Notes: a model not told the origin generated them from the letters alone. A stretch of DNA of 8,672 nucleotides from Myxococcales bacterium (GCA_018970625.1 JAGWVZ010000125.1:1-8672), one strand, 5' to 3'. Numbered from the stretch's first letter, positions 1 through 7,199 are shown. Translations and numbers: made by a program.

Positions 1-11
1 CGCCAAAACAC

Positions 12-1544
12 GTGTTCGTTGACTCCCGCACCGAGCCCCCGCACAACGCAACGCACGACTGGCAACCCCATGGACTCACCTTGTCGTGGAGACCTGAACT
101 GAGAGCCCTGGTGGTCGAGCCGCTGGCCGCCACCCGACGCATGCTCTGCGAGATGCTGCAGCAGCGGGGGTTTGTGGTCGGCGAAGCGGCCGATGCAGAT
201 GCGGCAGTCGTTCTGCTGCAACGCGAGCCATGGGGACTCGTCATCTTTGACGGCGCCATGCCCGAGCATGAATCGCTTCGGTTCTGTCGTTGGGTGCGAG
301 CGCATGGGAACGCCCTGCTGGTTGCCCTGACGTCCATCGATGACCCTGTTCGCCTGCCGTCGTTGCTGGAGGCCGGCATTGACGACGCCCTGATTCGGCC
401 GCTCGACCACCGCGTCGCGATGCTCCGGCTTCAGCTGATCGCCCGACGTGTATCGGAGCGCATGGAGCTGCTGCGTTGCACCGAGCTGAACCGCGCGCTC
501 GAGCAGCGGTTGGGCCAGCCACCCGCCGACCTGGTCGCGCACCACCCGGTCAGCCGACAGCTCGCCGATCAGGCCCGACTGGCCGCGCAGTCCGACGCGC
601 CCGTATTGCTGACCGGCGAAGCCGGCTCTGGCAAAGAGTACACCGCCCGCATCATCCACGGACTTTCAGGGCGGCGAACCGCTCCGTTTGTGATGCTCGA
701 CCCCACCGCCTGCGCCGACTCGGCGCTCGAACAGCTGCTGTACGGACATGCTCGCGGCCACGAAGGACAGCCCGACGATCGTCGCGGCCTGCTCGAAGCC
801 GCCGATGGCGGGACCCTGTTCGTTACCGAAGCGGCCGCGCTCTCGCCCCGCATTCAGGCGCTGCTTGTACAGTCGCAACGCGAAAGGCAGGCAACTCGTC
901 TGGGGTCCACCACCCCGGTCAGCGTCGATGTCCGCCTGATGGTCGCCTCGCGACACACCCCGGACGCGCTCGGCGCGCTCCTGCGAGACGACTTTTACTG
1001 GGCCGTGCGCGTGTTCGATACGCGCGTGCCATCGGTGCGTGAGCGACGCGATGACCTGATCCCCATGGCGATTCAGCTGCTCGCTGACGCTTCACGCGCT
1101 CGACAGGGCGGTGGCCCTCATCTGTCGCGTCCGGCCATGGAGCGCCTGATGGCGTGGCACTGGCCTGGCAACGTCCGCGAGCTGCGCAATGTGCTCGCCT
1201 ACGCGATGGCCGCCTGCGATGGCCAGACCATCCAGGCTGGCGACCTGCCCGACTGGGTTGCTCCGCACTGGGTCACCATCGATGACCGGGCGAAAATCCG
1301 CCCGCAGCGTACGCATGCGCTCGAAGTTCCCGCCCACGACAACACGGACCTCCGCCCTGAAACCGTGCTCGCGCAGCCGCGTAAGGGACGCTCCCGCGAT
1401 GACGAGCGCACGGAGCTCGTGTCGGCGCTGGTTCGTGCCGGCGGAGTTCGCAGTGACGCCGCCGACCTGTTGGGAATCAGTCGGGTCGCGCTCTGGAAGA
1501 AGATGAAACGTCTCGGCGTCGACTTCCCCGTGCGCGTCGGTTAG
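12..1544 (+). CDS. NtrC-family response-regulator-like protein with degenerate sigma-54 motifs
   Basis: A cytoplasmic transcription regulator of the bacterial enhancer-binding type, 510 residues from a GTG at 12. The order is receiver domain (about 30-140), AAA+ domain (about 170-410) and Fis-type helix-turn-helix (about 464-502). The receiver keeps the phospho-acceptor position D80, but the usual acidic pair is reduced to E36 and the usual lysine is R129. Walker A is intact (GEAGSGKE, 202-209) and the WPGNVREL sensor II motif is at 384-391. The GAFTGA loop that contacts sigma-54 is replaced by GHEGQP (249-254). The Walker B aspartate is T272, with E273 kept. The first arginine finger is R325, but the second is A331. 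I infer a DNA-binding regulator that probably does not activate sigma-54 RNA polymerase. The start is uncertain: there is no clear ribosome binding site and no in-frame stop upstream in the window, so the true start could lie off the left edge. A TTG at 81 is another option. Confidence 0.9.
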   Translation: MFVDSRTEPPHNATHDWQPHGLTLSWRPELRALVVEPLAATRRMLCEMLQQRGFVVGEAADADAAVVLLQREPWGLVIFDGAMPEHESLRFCRWVRAHGNALLVALTSIDDPVRLPSLLEAGIDDALIRPLDHRVAMLRLQLIARRVSERMELLRCTELNRALEQRLGQPPADLVAHHPVSRQLADQARLAAQSDAPVLLTGEAGSGKEYTARIIHGLSGRRTAPFVMLDPTACADSALEQLLYGHARGHEGQPDDRRGLLEAADGGTLFVTEAAALSPRIQALLVQSQRERQATRLGSTTPVSVDVRLMVASRHTPDALGALLRDDFYWAVRVFDTRVPSVRERRDDLIPMAIQLLADASRARQGGGPHLSRPAMERLMAWHWPGNVRELRNVLAYAMAACDGQTIQAGDLPDWVAPHWVTIDDRAKIRPQRTHALEVPAHDNTDLRPETVLAQPRKGRSRDDERTELVSALVRAGGVRSDAADLLGISRVALWKKMKRLGVDFPVRVG

Positions 1545-1567
1545 GCACAACGAAGCACTGAGTGCCT
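1543..1567. other. Inverted repeat after the regulator gene
   Basis: AGGCAC (1543-1548) pairs with GTGCCT (1562-1567) across a 13-base loop and overlaps the regulator's stop codon. The loop-side sequence GCACTGAGTGC (1555-1565) is also a near-palindrome, so two alternative hairpins are possible. No T tract follows on either strand, so this is not a standard intrinsic terminator. It lies in the 136-base gap between two convergent reading frames, where a transcription end would be expected. I see nothing else in the rest of this gap (1568-1680). Confidence 0.25.
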
Positions 1568-1680
1568 GTCGCAAACGACACGCATCCAGACTTTAAGCGC
1601 TGTTTTGCCATGGCGTGCGCTTATGATTCAACCGGTAGCCATATCGTGGCCCCGGGTGATTCGGTCGCGAAAGCCGCGCC

Positions 1681-2214
1681 TCATGGGCGATTGTCGGCCG
1701 GGTTGCCCACGCACCACACGCCGACGCGCTCGTTCAGGGTCAGTTGACCAACCAGGTACGGAGCTTGCCGAGGTTCGTGCCAACCATCCGACGCCGACAC
1801 GACCAGCATCACCGCCCACCACCACCACAGCGAACGCAACCTGCCCAACAGAATCGGCAGGCCAAAGACGCTGCCGACGCGCTCGTTCTTGCGCAGCGGA
1901 CGTCGCCAACGGCTGACTTCAGGGCGGTGCGCCGCCTGAATTTCGGTGGAACAAACGGGCTCCACCACGCATTCGGCGACCTCCACGGGGTCCACTTCAG
2001 CGCGCGGCGCACTCGCCGAGGGTGCCTGCAGAGGGGGGGCATGTATCGACTCAGCGGCGATACCCGGCACCTCAATCGCGTCGACAGCGAGGCTTTGGGC
2101 GAGAATCGTACCTGCGCCGATGGGTTGTGCAGCCAGCGGTTCCGACTGCGCTGCGCCCGACGACCCGTTCACAGGTTCGGCGTCCTTTGGCTCGTTATTC
2201 CCGGAAGCAGCCAT
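1681..2214 (-). CDS. Hypothetical protein with a Trp-rich membrane segment
   Basis: I do not recognise this protein. From an ATG at 2214 it would be 177 residues, ending in TGA at 1681-1683. The first hundred residues are rich in Ala, Pro, Glu and Ser (begins MAASGNNEPKDAEPVNG). A basic stretch (RWRRPLRKNERVG) follows, then one hydrophobic segment with four tryptophans in a row (LRSLWWWWAVMLVVS), then about 35 C-terminal residues. The codons are typical of a GC-rich gene (many CTG, GTG, GCC, GAG), whereas the opposite frame reads as an Arg/His/Gln/Pro-rich shadow, so the minus strand is the better coding candidate. No ribosome binding site is clear before the ATG. A GTG at 2295 would add 27 residues. 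A single-pass membrane protein is inferred; function is unknown. It converges with the regulator gene and diverges from the lectin-domain gene. Confidence 0.45.
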   Translation of the reverse strand: MAASGNNEPKDAEPVNGSSGAAQSEPLAAQPIGAGTILAQSLAVDAIEVPGIAAESIHAPPLQAPSASAPRAEVDPVEVAECVVEPVCSTEIQAAHRPEVSRWRRPLRKNERVGSVFGLPILLGRLRSLWWWWAVMLVVSASDGWHEPRQAPYLVGQLTLNERVGVWCVGNPADNRP

Positions 2215-2380
2215 GCAAATGCTCGAAAGAGAATGACGACTCGGGCGCACCGCAGGCAGGGTCAACCCACAGACGGTGTGCGGCACGTTCGCCACGCGAC
2301 AACGCTAGAGCAGCCAGAAAGACAAGTCCAGTCAGGGTTCGAGCGCGTCTGGCAAACAGGACCGCCCGGTCCATCGACAC
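2195..2380 (-). CDS. Possible small ORF with a signal-peptide-like N-terminus
   Basis: A 61-residue frame from a GTG at 2380. AGGAA (2394-2390 on the minus strand) sits nine bases before it, a good ribosome-binding spacing. It begins with a basic region (MDRAVLFARRAR) and then a hydrophobic run (TLTGLVFLAALALS), which together resemble a signal peptide, and it continues with HRLWVDPACG. It stops at 2195-2197, 20 bases inside the start of the next minus-strand ORF, which is in a different frame. Either two overlapping genes are translationally coupled, or this is the true N-terminus of the downstream ORF separated from it by a frameshift; skipping one base would join them anywhere in about 2195-2295. 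The ORF could also be chance. A GTG at 2389 and an ATG at 2374 are alternative starts. Confidence 0.3.
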   Translation of the reverse strand: MSMDRAVLFARRARTLTGLVFLAALALSRGERAAHRLWVDPACGAPESSFSFEHLHGCFRE

Positions 2381-2433
2381 GCGGTTCACTTCCTGTTAGA
2401 ACATCGTCACCTGCTCGTCTCGTGATTGTGTTC

Positions 2434-2437
2434 GGAG
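2434..2437 (+). promoter_or_regulatory. Ribosome binding site that selects the start at 2446
   Basis: GGAG lies eight bases before the ATG at 2446 but only two bases before the ATG at 2440. This favours 2446 as the start of the lectin-domain protein. It also argues against a start far upstream, although the frame is open back to about 1744. Confidence 0.55.
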
Positions 2438-2445
2438 TCATGACC

Positions 2446-5400
2446 ATGAAGTCTCAAAAGAGCGTCGTTCGCTTCGGTTTGCTGTTGTGTTGTCTGACGC
2501 TTGCCCGGTGCGGTTCCCCGGGTTCCTCAAGCAGTCTGGACGCGGGAAGTCAGGCCGACGACGTCACCGACACCACCGACACAGAGACCGATGCTGCGGC
2601 GGACGCGATCGGTATAGCGGACGTGCAGGACACGTTCACGGCGGACACGGGCGATGGTGCGACCGACACGAGCGACACCGATGCTGAATCGGACGCAAGC
2701 GGAAGCATCGGGACGCCCTGCGAAGGAGACATCGACTGTGCGAGCCTGGAGTGCATTGATCTGGCGGTGGGCGACGCGCCTGGCATTTGTTCCGAGATAT
2801 GCGCGCTTGATGAAGACTGCCCGGAAGGCTTTGACTGCGTGCTGATCGCGAGCAGCGGCACCGACGCTGAGCGCAAGTGCATTCCCGTGGATTACTGCGC
2901 AGACGCCGATGGCGACCAGTTTGGCATTGGGCCCGGATGCCTGGGGATTGACTGTAATGACAACGATCCGGCGGTGAATCTGGCTGCCGATGAGATCTGC
3001 GACGGCATTGACAACGATTGTGACGAAGAGACGGACGAGAACAGCGTCGACGTTGGGAGCGACTGCGTCACCGGTTTTCAGGGGGTTTGCGCCAGCGGTC
3101 GCGACAGCTGTGTGGAAGGCAATGTGCAGTGTGTAGCGGTCGCATCGCCGACGGCAGAAGTCTGCGACGGCCTCGATAATGACTGCGACGGCGAGGTCGA
3201 CAACGATCCGACTGACCTGGGCACGTGGTATCCGGACGCCGATGGTGACCGGTTTGGAAGCACATCCGGAGCGCTTCAGTCGTGCTCGGCGCCGGTGGGG
3301 TATCTGGCTGACGCAGGCGACTGTGACGACTCGCGCGCCACCAGTAACCCGTCAGCGACTGAGATCTGCGACGGTTTCGACAACGACTGCGATGGCGAGA
3401 ACGACGAGGCCCTGCTCCTGAGCTGGTACCGCGACGCCGACGGAGACCGCTTTGGTACAGAAACGGACACCGTACAGGCCTGCACCGCCCCCGAAGGGTA
3501 TGTGGCCGCTGGTGGTGACTGCGATGACACCCGCGCCAACAGTAATTCTGCCGCAACCGAGATCTGTGATGGTTTCGACAACGACTGCGATGGCGAAACT
3601 GACGAGGCCCTGCTCCTGAACTGGTACCGCGACGCCGACGGAGACCGCTTTGGCACAGAAACGGACACCGTGCAGGCCTGCACCGCCCCCGAAGGGTATG
3701 TGGCAGCAGCGGGCGACTGCAACGACACACGCAGCGATGCGAACCCAGCGGCCACCGAGCTCTGCGACAGCATCGACAATGACTGCGACGGCAGCATCGA
3801 CGAAGATGGCCGCACCCCCTGGTATCGTGACGCCGACGCGGACGGGTTTGGTAACGCGGCCGACAGCGTGCTGCAGTGCGGCGCCCCGGACGGCTACGTC
3901 AGCAACGACGACGACTGCAATGACGACAACGCGGATGTCTCTCCCGCCGCGGCAGAGCGCTGCAACGGCACCGATGACAACTGCGACGGCAGCGTCGATG
4001 AACCCACCGCTGTGGACGCCGCCACCTGGTTCGTTGACGGAGACGACGACACTTTTGGCTCGGCCACGGCCACCGAGCGCGCCTGCACGCAACCCACCGG
4101 ATTTGTGGCCAGCGCCACCGACTGCGATGACACTCGCTCCGACGTCAATCCGCTGGCTACAGAAGTGTGCAATCTGCGCGATGACGACTGCAACGGCAGC
4201 ATCGACGAACCCAGCGCTGCGGATGCCACGACCTGGTATCTGGATGGCGATCGCGACACCTACGGCGATCCGGGTACCTCGCTCGTGGCCTGCACACCGC
4301 CGGCTGGTTACATCGCCGACAACACCGACTGCGATGACACACGCGCCCTGTCATTCCCCGGCGGAACAGAGCTCTGCAACGGCTTTGACGATAACTGCGA
4401 CGGCACCGCTGACGAAGACACCGCCGTGGACGCCGATATCTGGTACGCCGATGGCGACAACGACCTGTTCGGAGACAACGACACCACCGCCATCGCATGC
4501 GTGGCACCGGCGGGATATGTCGCCGACAACTCCGACTGCGACGACCTGAACGGCTTGATCAACCCCATCGCCGACGAGACCTGCGACAGCATCGACAACA
4601 ACTGCAACGGCAGCGTGGACGAGCCGTCGGCCATTGATGCCAGCGTGTGGTACGCCGATGCCGACACAGACACGTTCGGCAATCCGGCATCGTCACAACG
4701 CGCGTGCGAGCAACCGGCTGGATTCGTGGCCAACGCGCTGGACTGCAACGACACCCTCAGCGGTGTGAACCCCGTCGCGACCGAGGTCTGCAACCTGATT
4801 GACGACGACTGCGACCTCGCGATCGACGAAAACGACGCCGCCGACGCCACCACCTGGTATTTCGACGGCGACAGCGACACCTGGGGCGGCGCCACTACCA
4901 CCCGCAGCTGTGTGGCTCCCGCCAACTACGTGAACCGCACCGGCGACTGCAACGACGGCAACAGCGCCATTAACCCCGGCGCAACCGAGACCTGCAACGG
5001 CGTCGATGATAACTGCGCCGGTGGCATTGACGAGGGTTCACCCGCGAACGCCAGCAACTGGTACCGCGACGCCGACGGCGATGGTTTCGGCAACGCCGCT
5101 GACCTGCTGCGCCGCTGCGCACAGCCAGGGGGCTACGTGGCAGATGCCAGCGACTGCAATGACGGCAACTTCGGCATTCGGCCCGGAGCCCCCGAGTTCT
5201 GCGACAACATCGACGCCAACTGCAACGGCCTGGGTGATGAGCCCTATACCGCCTGGTATGTCGACAACGACGGTGACGGTGTCGGCGCCGGAGGCGCTGT
5301 CTTCGCCTGCTCCAACCCGGGCGGCCGGGTCACCGGTGGCAACGACTGCGATGACTTCAACTTCCGACGCACGCCCGGTCGCGCCGAACGATGCGATGGC

Positions 5401-5901
5401 CTCGATAACAACTGCGACGGCACCTTCACCTTCATCAACCGTCGTGGACGCACCGTCGAGTATGACGCCAGCTGTCAGAACTTCGGCGGTGGCAACTCCA
5501 ACGACCTGTGCTTTGGCGAGGCCTGGAACGGGCAGGGTTACATGCACTGCCACTACCACCAGTCATTCGACTCGGCGCGAGGCGTTTGTCAGGCCCGCGG
5601 CATGGACCTGGCCGATATTCAGTCGGTTGACGAGAGCAACAATGTCCTCAATGCGTTCAATGGTCAGGATGGTGAAACCTGGGACGACCTGTGGCTTGGT
5701 GGCCGCGAAAATGGTTCGGCTCGCAATCACAACTGGGTGCGCCTGAATGTTCCGGTGGCAGACATCGGGCTGTGGCGTGCTGGTGAACCCAGCAACGACT
5801 CCGGCGGCGGCAGTGACGACTGTCTCTCTGCCAGACAGTCAGACTTTCGCTGGAACGACCGCAACTGCGGCGGCAGCATTGAGTTCATCTGCGAGTGGTA
5901 A
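2446..5901 (+). CDS. Exported MopE-type metal-binding repeat protein with C-type lectin-like domain
   Basis: A 1151-residue surface or secreted protein. Residues 1-22 form a signal peptide with a possible lipidated cysteine (LARC, C22), although Arg before the cysteine is atypical. Residues 32-85 are a low-complexity Asp/Thr/Ala linker. About 92-151 is a Cys-rich segment. From about 150 to 995 there are 13 copies of a CDGxDNDCDGxxDE motif, alternating with WYxDADGDxFG and DCDD blocks; these match the putative metal-binding motif family named after MopE of Methylococcus. The DxDxDG-type loops suggest calcium binding (inference). Residues about 1006-1151 form a C-type lectin-like domain with WLGG (W1083), EPS where EPN is common (1114-1116), WND (1136-1138) and a terminal FICEW. 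A role in adhesion or ligand binding outside the cell is inferred. The ATG at 2446 is chosen for its signal peptide and spaced GGAG; the open frame to 1744 upstream lacks coding character. The next gene starts 86 bases downstream on the same strand. Confidence 0.92.
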   Translation: MKSQKSVVRFGLLLCCLTLARCGSPGSSSSLDAGSQADDVTDTTDTETDAAADAIGIADVQDTFTADTGDGATDTSDTDAESDASGSIGTPCEGDIDCASLECIDLAVGDAPGICSEICALDEDCPEGFDCVLIASSGTDAERKCIPVDYCADADGDQFGIGPGCLGIDCNDNDPAVNLAADEICDGIDNDCDEETDENSVDVGSDCVTGFQGVCASGRDSCVEGNVQCVAVASPTAEVCDGLDNDCDGEVDNDPTDLGTWYPDADGDRFGSTSGALQSCSAPVGYLADAGDCDDSRATSNPSATEICDGFDNDCDGENDEALLLSWYRDADGDRFGTETDTVQACTAPEGYVAAGGDCDDTRANSNSAATEICDGFDNDCDGETDEALLLNWYRDADGDRFGTETDTVQACTAPEGYVAAAGDCNDTRSDANPAATELCDSIDNDCDGSIDEDGRTPWYRDADADGFGNAADSVLQCGAPDGYVSNDDDCNDDNADVSPAAAERCNGTDDNCDGSVDEPTAVDAATWFVDGDDDTFGSATATERACTQPTGFVASATDCDDTRSDVNPLATEVCNLRDDDCNGSIDEPSAADATTWYLDGDRDTYGDPGTSLVACTPPAGYIADNTDCDDTRALSFPGGTELCNGFDDNCDGTADEDTAVDADIWYADGDNDLFGDNDTTAIACVAPAGYVADNSDCDDLNGLINPIADETCDSIDNNCNGSVDEPSAIDASVWYADADTDTFGNPASSQRACEQPAGFVANALDCNDTLSGVNPVATEVCNLIDDDCDLAIDENDAADATTWYFDGDSDTWGGATTTRSCVAPANYVNRTGDCNDGNSAINPGATETCNGVDDNCAGGIDEGSPANASNWYRDADGDGFGNAADLLRRCAQPGGYVADASDCNDGNFGIRPGAPEFCDNIDANCNGLGDEPYTAWYVDNDGDGVGAGGAVFACSNPGGRVTGGNDCDDFNFRRTPGRAERCDGLDNNCDGTFTFINRRGRTVEYDASCQNFGGGNSNDLCFGEAWNGQGYMHCHYHQSFDSARGVCQARGMDLADIQSVDESNNVLNAFNGQDGETWDDLWLGGRENGSARNHNWVRLNVPVADIGLWRAGEPSNDSGGGSDDCLSARQSDFRWNDRNCGGSIEFICEW
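2998..5433 (+). repeat. Tandem coding repeat, 13 MopE-type motifs with a period of about 198-207 bases
   Basis: The first cysteine codon of each motif is at 2998, 3163, 3367, 3565, 3763, 3961, 4168, 4375, 4582, 4789, 4993, 5200 and 5392. Spacings are 165, 204, 198, 198, 198, 207, 207, 207, 207, 204, 207 and 192 bases, all multiples of three. Two unit types are visible. Early units (66 residues) have short linkers such as ALLL before WYRDADGD. Later units (mostly 69 residues) have a longer linker ending in DA and two or three residues before the tryptophan. The segments 3361-3536 and 3559-3734 are near-identical, about 16 mismatches in 176 bases by eye. Confidence 0.9.
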
Positions 5902-5977
5902 ACGCCGCTTGAAGCGAATCGCAAAGGCTGCTCCACATGGACGAGTCGATGCAAACGTCGTTCGCTTCTCGCACCCC

Positions 5978-5982
5978 AAGGG
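5978..5982 (+). promoter_or_regulatory. Ribosome binding site for the glycine-rich exported protein
   Basis: AAGGG ends five bases before the ATG at 5988. A competing ATG at 5937 has AAAGG (5923-5927) nine bases before it, so ribosome-binding signals alone do not settle the start. The choice of 5988 rests mainly on the signal peptide, which then begins directly with MRRLLWLILL. Confidence 0.45.
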
Positions 5983-5987
5983 CCCCC

Positions 5988-7199
5988 ATGCGCAGGCTTC
6001 TCTGGCTGATCCTACTCTCGATCGCCTTCCTGCTGCTCGTTGGACAGGCTCAGGCACAGGAGCCCTCCTCACCTGTCGAGTCGGACACAACGCAGACGCC
6101 ACCCCCTGACCGCTGCGACGGCCTTGCCGACGCAGACGCATGCTGGGACCTGGCGCTGGGCCTGCTGCAAAGGGGCGAATGGGATGCCGCTACCTCGGTG
6201 ATGCGTTCGTTCGCGCGCCTCTGGCCAGACGACGATCGAAGCAGCCGGGCGCAGGCGGTCGCCGACGCGATCGAGTCTTCGGGCCGCACCCGAAACGAAT
6301 CCAGCCTGATTCAGCAGAGCGGGCGCATAGAGCTCATTGTGTTTTCCACCCTCTATGGCGCCGGACTGGGCGGCCTCGTCGGCAGCTTTGATGACCGCGA
6401 TGACTCTACGGTAGCCATTACAAGCGCTGTTGGTGGCCTTGCTGGGCTCGCCACCAGCATTTTAGTGACCAGAAACCGACCTGTTAACGCTTCACAGGCC
6501 GCGCTCGTCTCGGCTGGCGCGGTGTGGGGTTTTGGCATCGGCGCGATCGGCTCACTCACCATCGACCCGGGTCAAGCGACCGGGCAGAGCTGTGAAGGAC
6601 CAGACTTCTGCGACTACCCGACCTCGCGCGAGCCGCGCTGGCGCGAATGGGGCATCGGAATGTCGCTGGCCGGCCTGACCGGCGCCGCGGTTCTGGCCCA
6701 CAGGTACCCCAACCTGCCACGTGGCGACATCGCGCTGGTGAACGCGACAGGGCTGTGGGGGACGATCTTTGCAGGCGAGCTCACCGGGCTCCTTCTCGGT
6801 GACAACCACATCGGGGAATACTCCGTGCCACGCGGTGCCCTCGCCGGCACCCTGCTCGGCCTGGGTGGTGGCGCCGCGCTGGCAAGTCGACTCGACATGT
6901 CAGCCAACCGTGTGCGTCTGGGCAACCTCGGCGGCGCGCTCGGCGCCGGCGTCGGATTCGCCGTCATCTCTCAGCTTGGTGACGCCGACACCCGAACCGT
7001 CATCGGCATTCAGCTGGCATCGCAGGTCGTTGGCATTACCTCGGCCCTGTTATTGACCCGCGAACGCGCCCACAGCCGCCGCGACGCCGAAGCCACTCGG
7101 CCGACTTCACGCCCCCCTCTGGTCTGGAATGTCGCACCCGCAACCCTGAACGACGGCGCACGACAGCACGCCGGCATGATGTTCAGCGGTTCGTTCTGA
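5988..7199 (+). CDS. Exported glycine-rich protein with four related modules
   Basis: I recognise no named family. From the ATG at 5988 it is 403 residues; an ATG at 5937 would add 17. Residues 1-24 are a signal peptide (MRRLLWLILL, ending AQAQ). After a Pro/Thr linker, about 43-96 looks like a short TPR-like helical pair (CWDLALGLLQRGEWDAA). The remainder contains four related glycine-rich segments near 111-133, 170-188, 247-267 and 308-326, each with a pattern like LVNATGLWGTIFAGELTG. They alternate with segments such as GLTGAAVLAHRY and GGGAALASRLD. Small-residue periodicity of this kind suits membrane-embedded or tightly packed strands or helices. An envelope location is inferred; the function is unknown. 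C202 and C208 could form a small disulfide loop. It lies 86 bases after the lectin-domain gene on the same strand with no evident terminator between them, so co-transcription is plausible. Confidence 0.85.
   Translation: MRRLLWLILLSIAFLLLVGQAQAQEPSSPVESDTTQTPPPDRCDGLADADACWDLALGLLQRGEWDAATSVMRSFARLWPDDDRSSRAQAVADAIESSGRTRNESSLIQQSGRIELIVFSTLYGAGLGGLVGSFDDRDDSTVAITSAVGGLAGLATSILVTRNRPVNASQAALVSAGAVWGFGIGAIGSLTIDPGQATGQSCEGPDFCDYPTSREPRWREWGIGMSLAGLTGAAVLAHRYPNLPRGDIALVNATGLWGTIFAGELTGLLLGDNHIGEYSVPRGALAGTLLGLGGGAALASRLDMSANRVRLGNLGGALGAGVGFAVISQLGDADTRTVIGIQLASQVVGITSALLLTRERAHSRRDAEATRPTSRPPLVWNVAPATLNDGARQHAGMMFSGSF

Noticed and set aside
476..1042. 188-residue plus-strand frame inside the regulator gene
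   Set aside because: Arg/Ala/Pro-rich shadow of the AAA+ domain coding frame.
1155..1172. Sequence resembling a -24/-12 sigma-54 promoter (TGGCAC then TGGCA)
   Set aside because: It encodes the conserved WHWPGN sensor II motif of the regulator, and the second element lacks the TTGC core.
1744..2445. Upstream extension of the lectin-domain protein by 234 residues
   Set aside because: The extension is Arg/His/Gln/Pro-rich without domain character, overlaps a better minus-strand frame, and would bury a clear signal peptide that starts at 2446 with a spaced GGAG.
3276..4925. Long minus-strand frames opposite the repeat region (246, 205 and 179 residues)
   Set aside because: The repeat period is a multiple of three and low in antisense stops, so open antisense frames arise automatically; they read as repetitive shadows of the plus-strand motif.
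2998..5433. CRISPR-like regular repeat spacing
   Set aside because: The period is about 200 bases, the repeats diverge, and they are in frame inside one coding sequence.
3650..5746. Plus-strand frames of 299 and 246 residues within the lectin-domain gene
   Set aside because: Thr/Ala/Pro-rich out-of-frame readings of the repeats, with no domain or start signal of their own.
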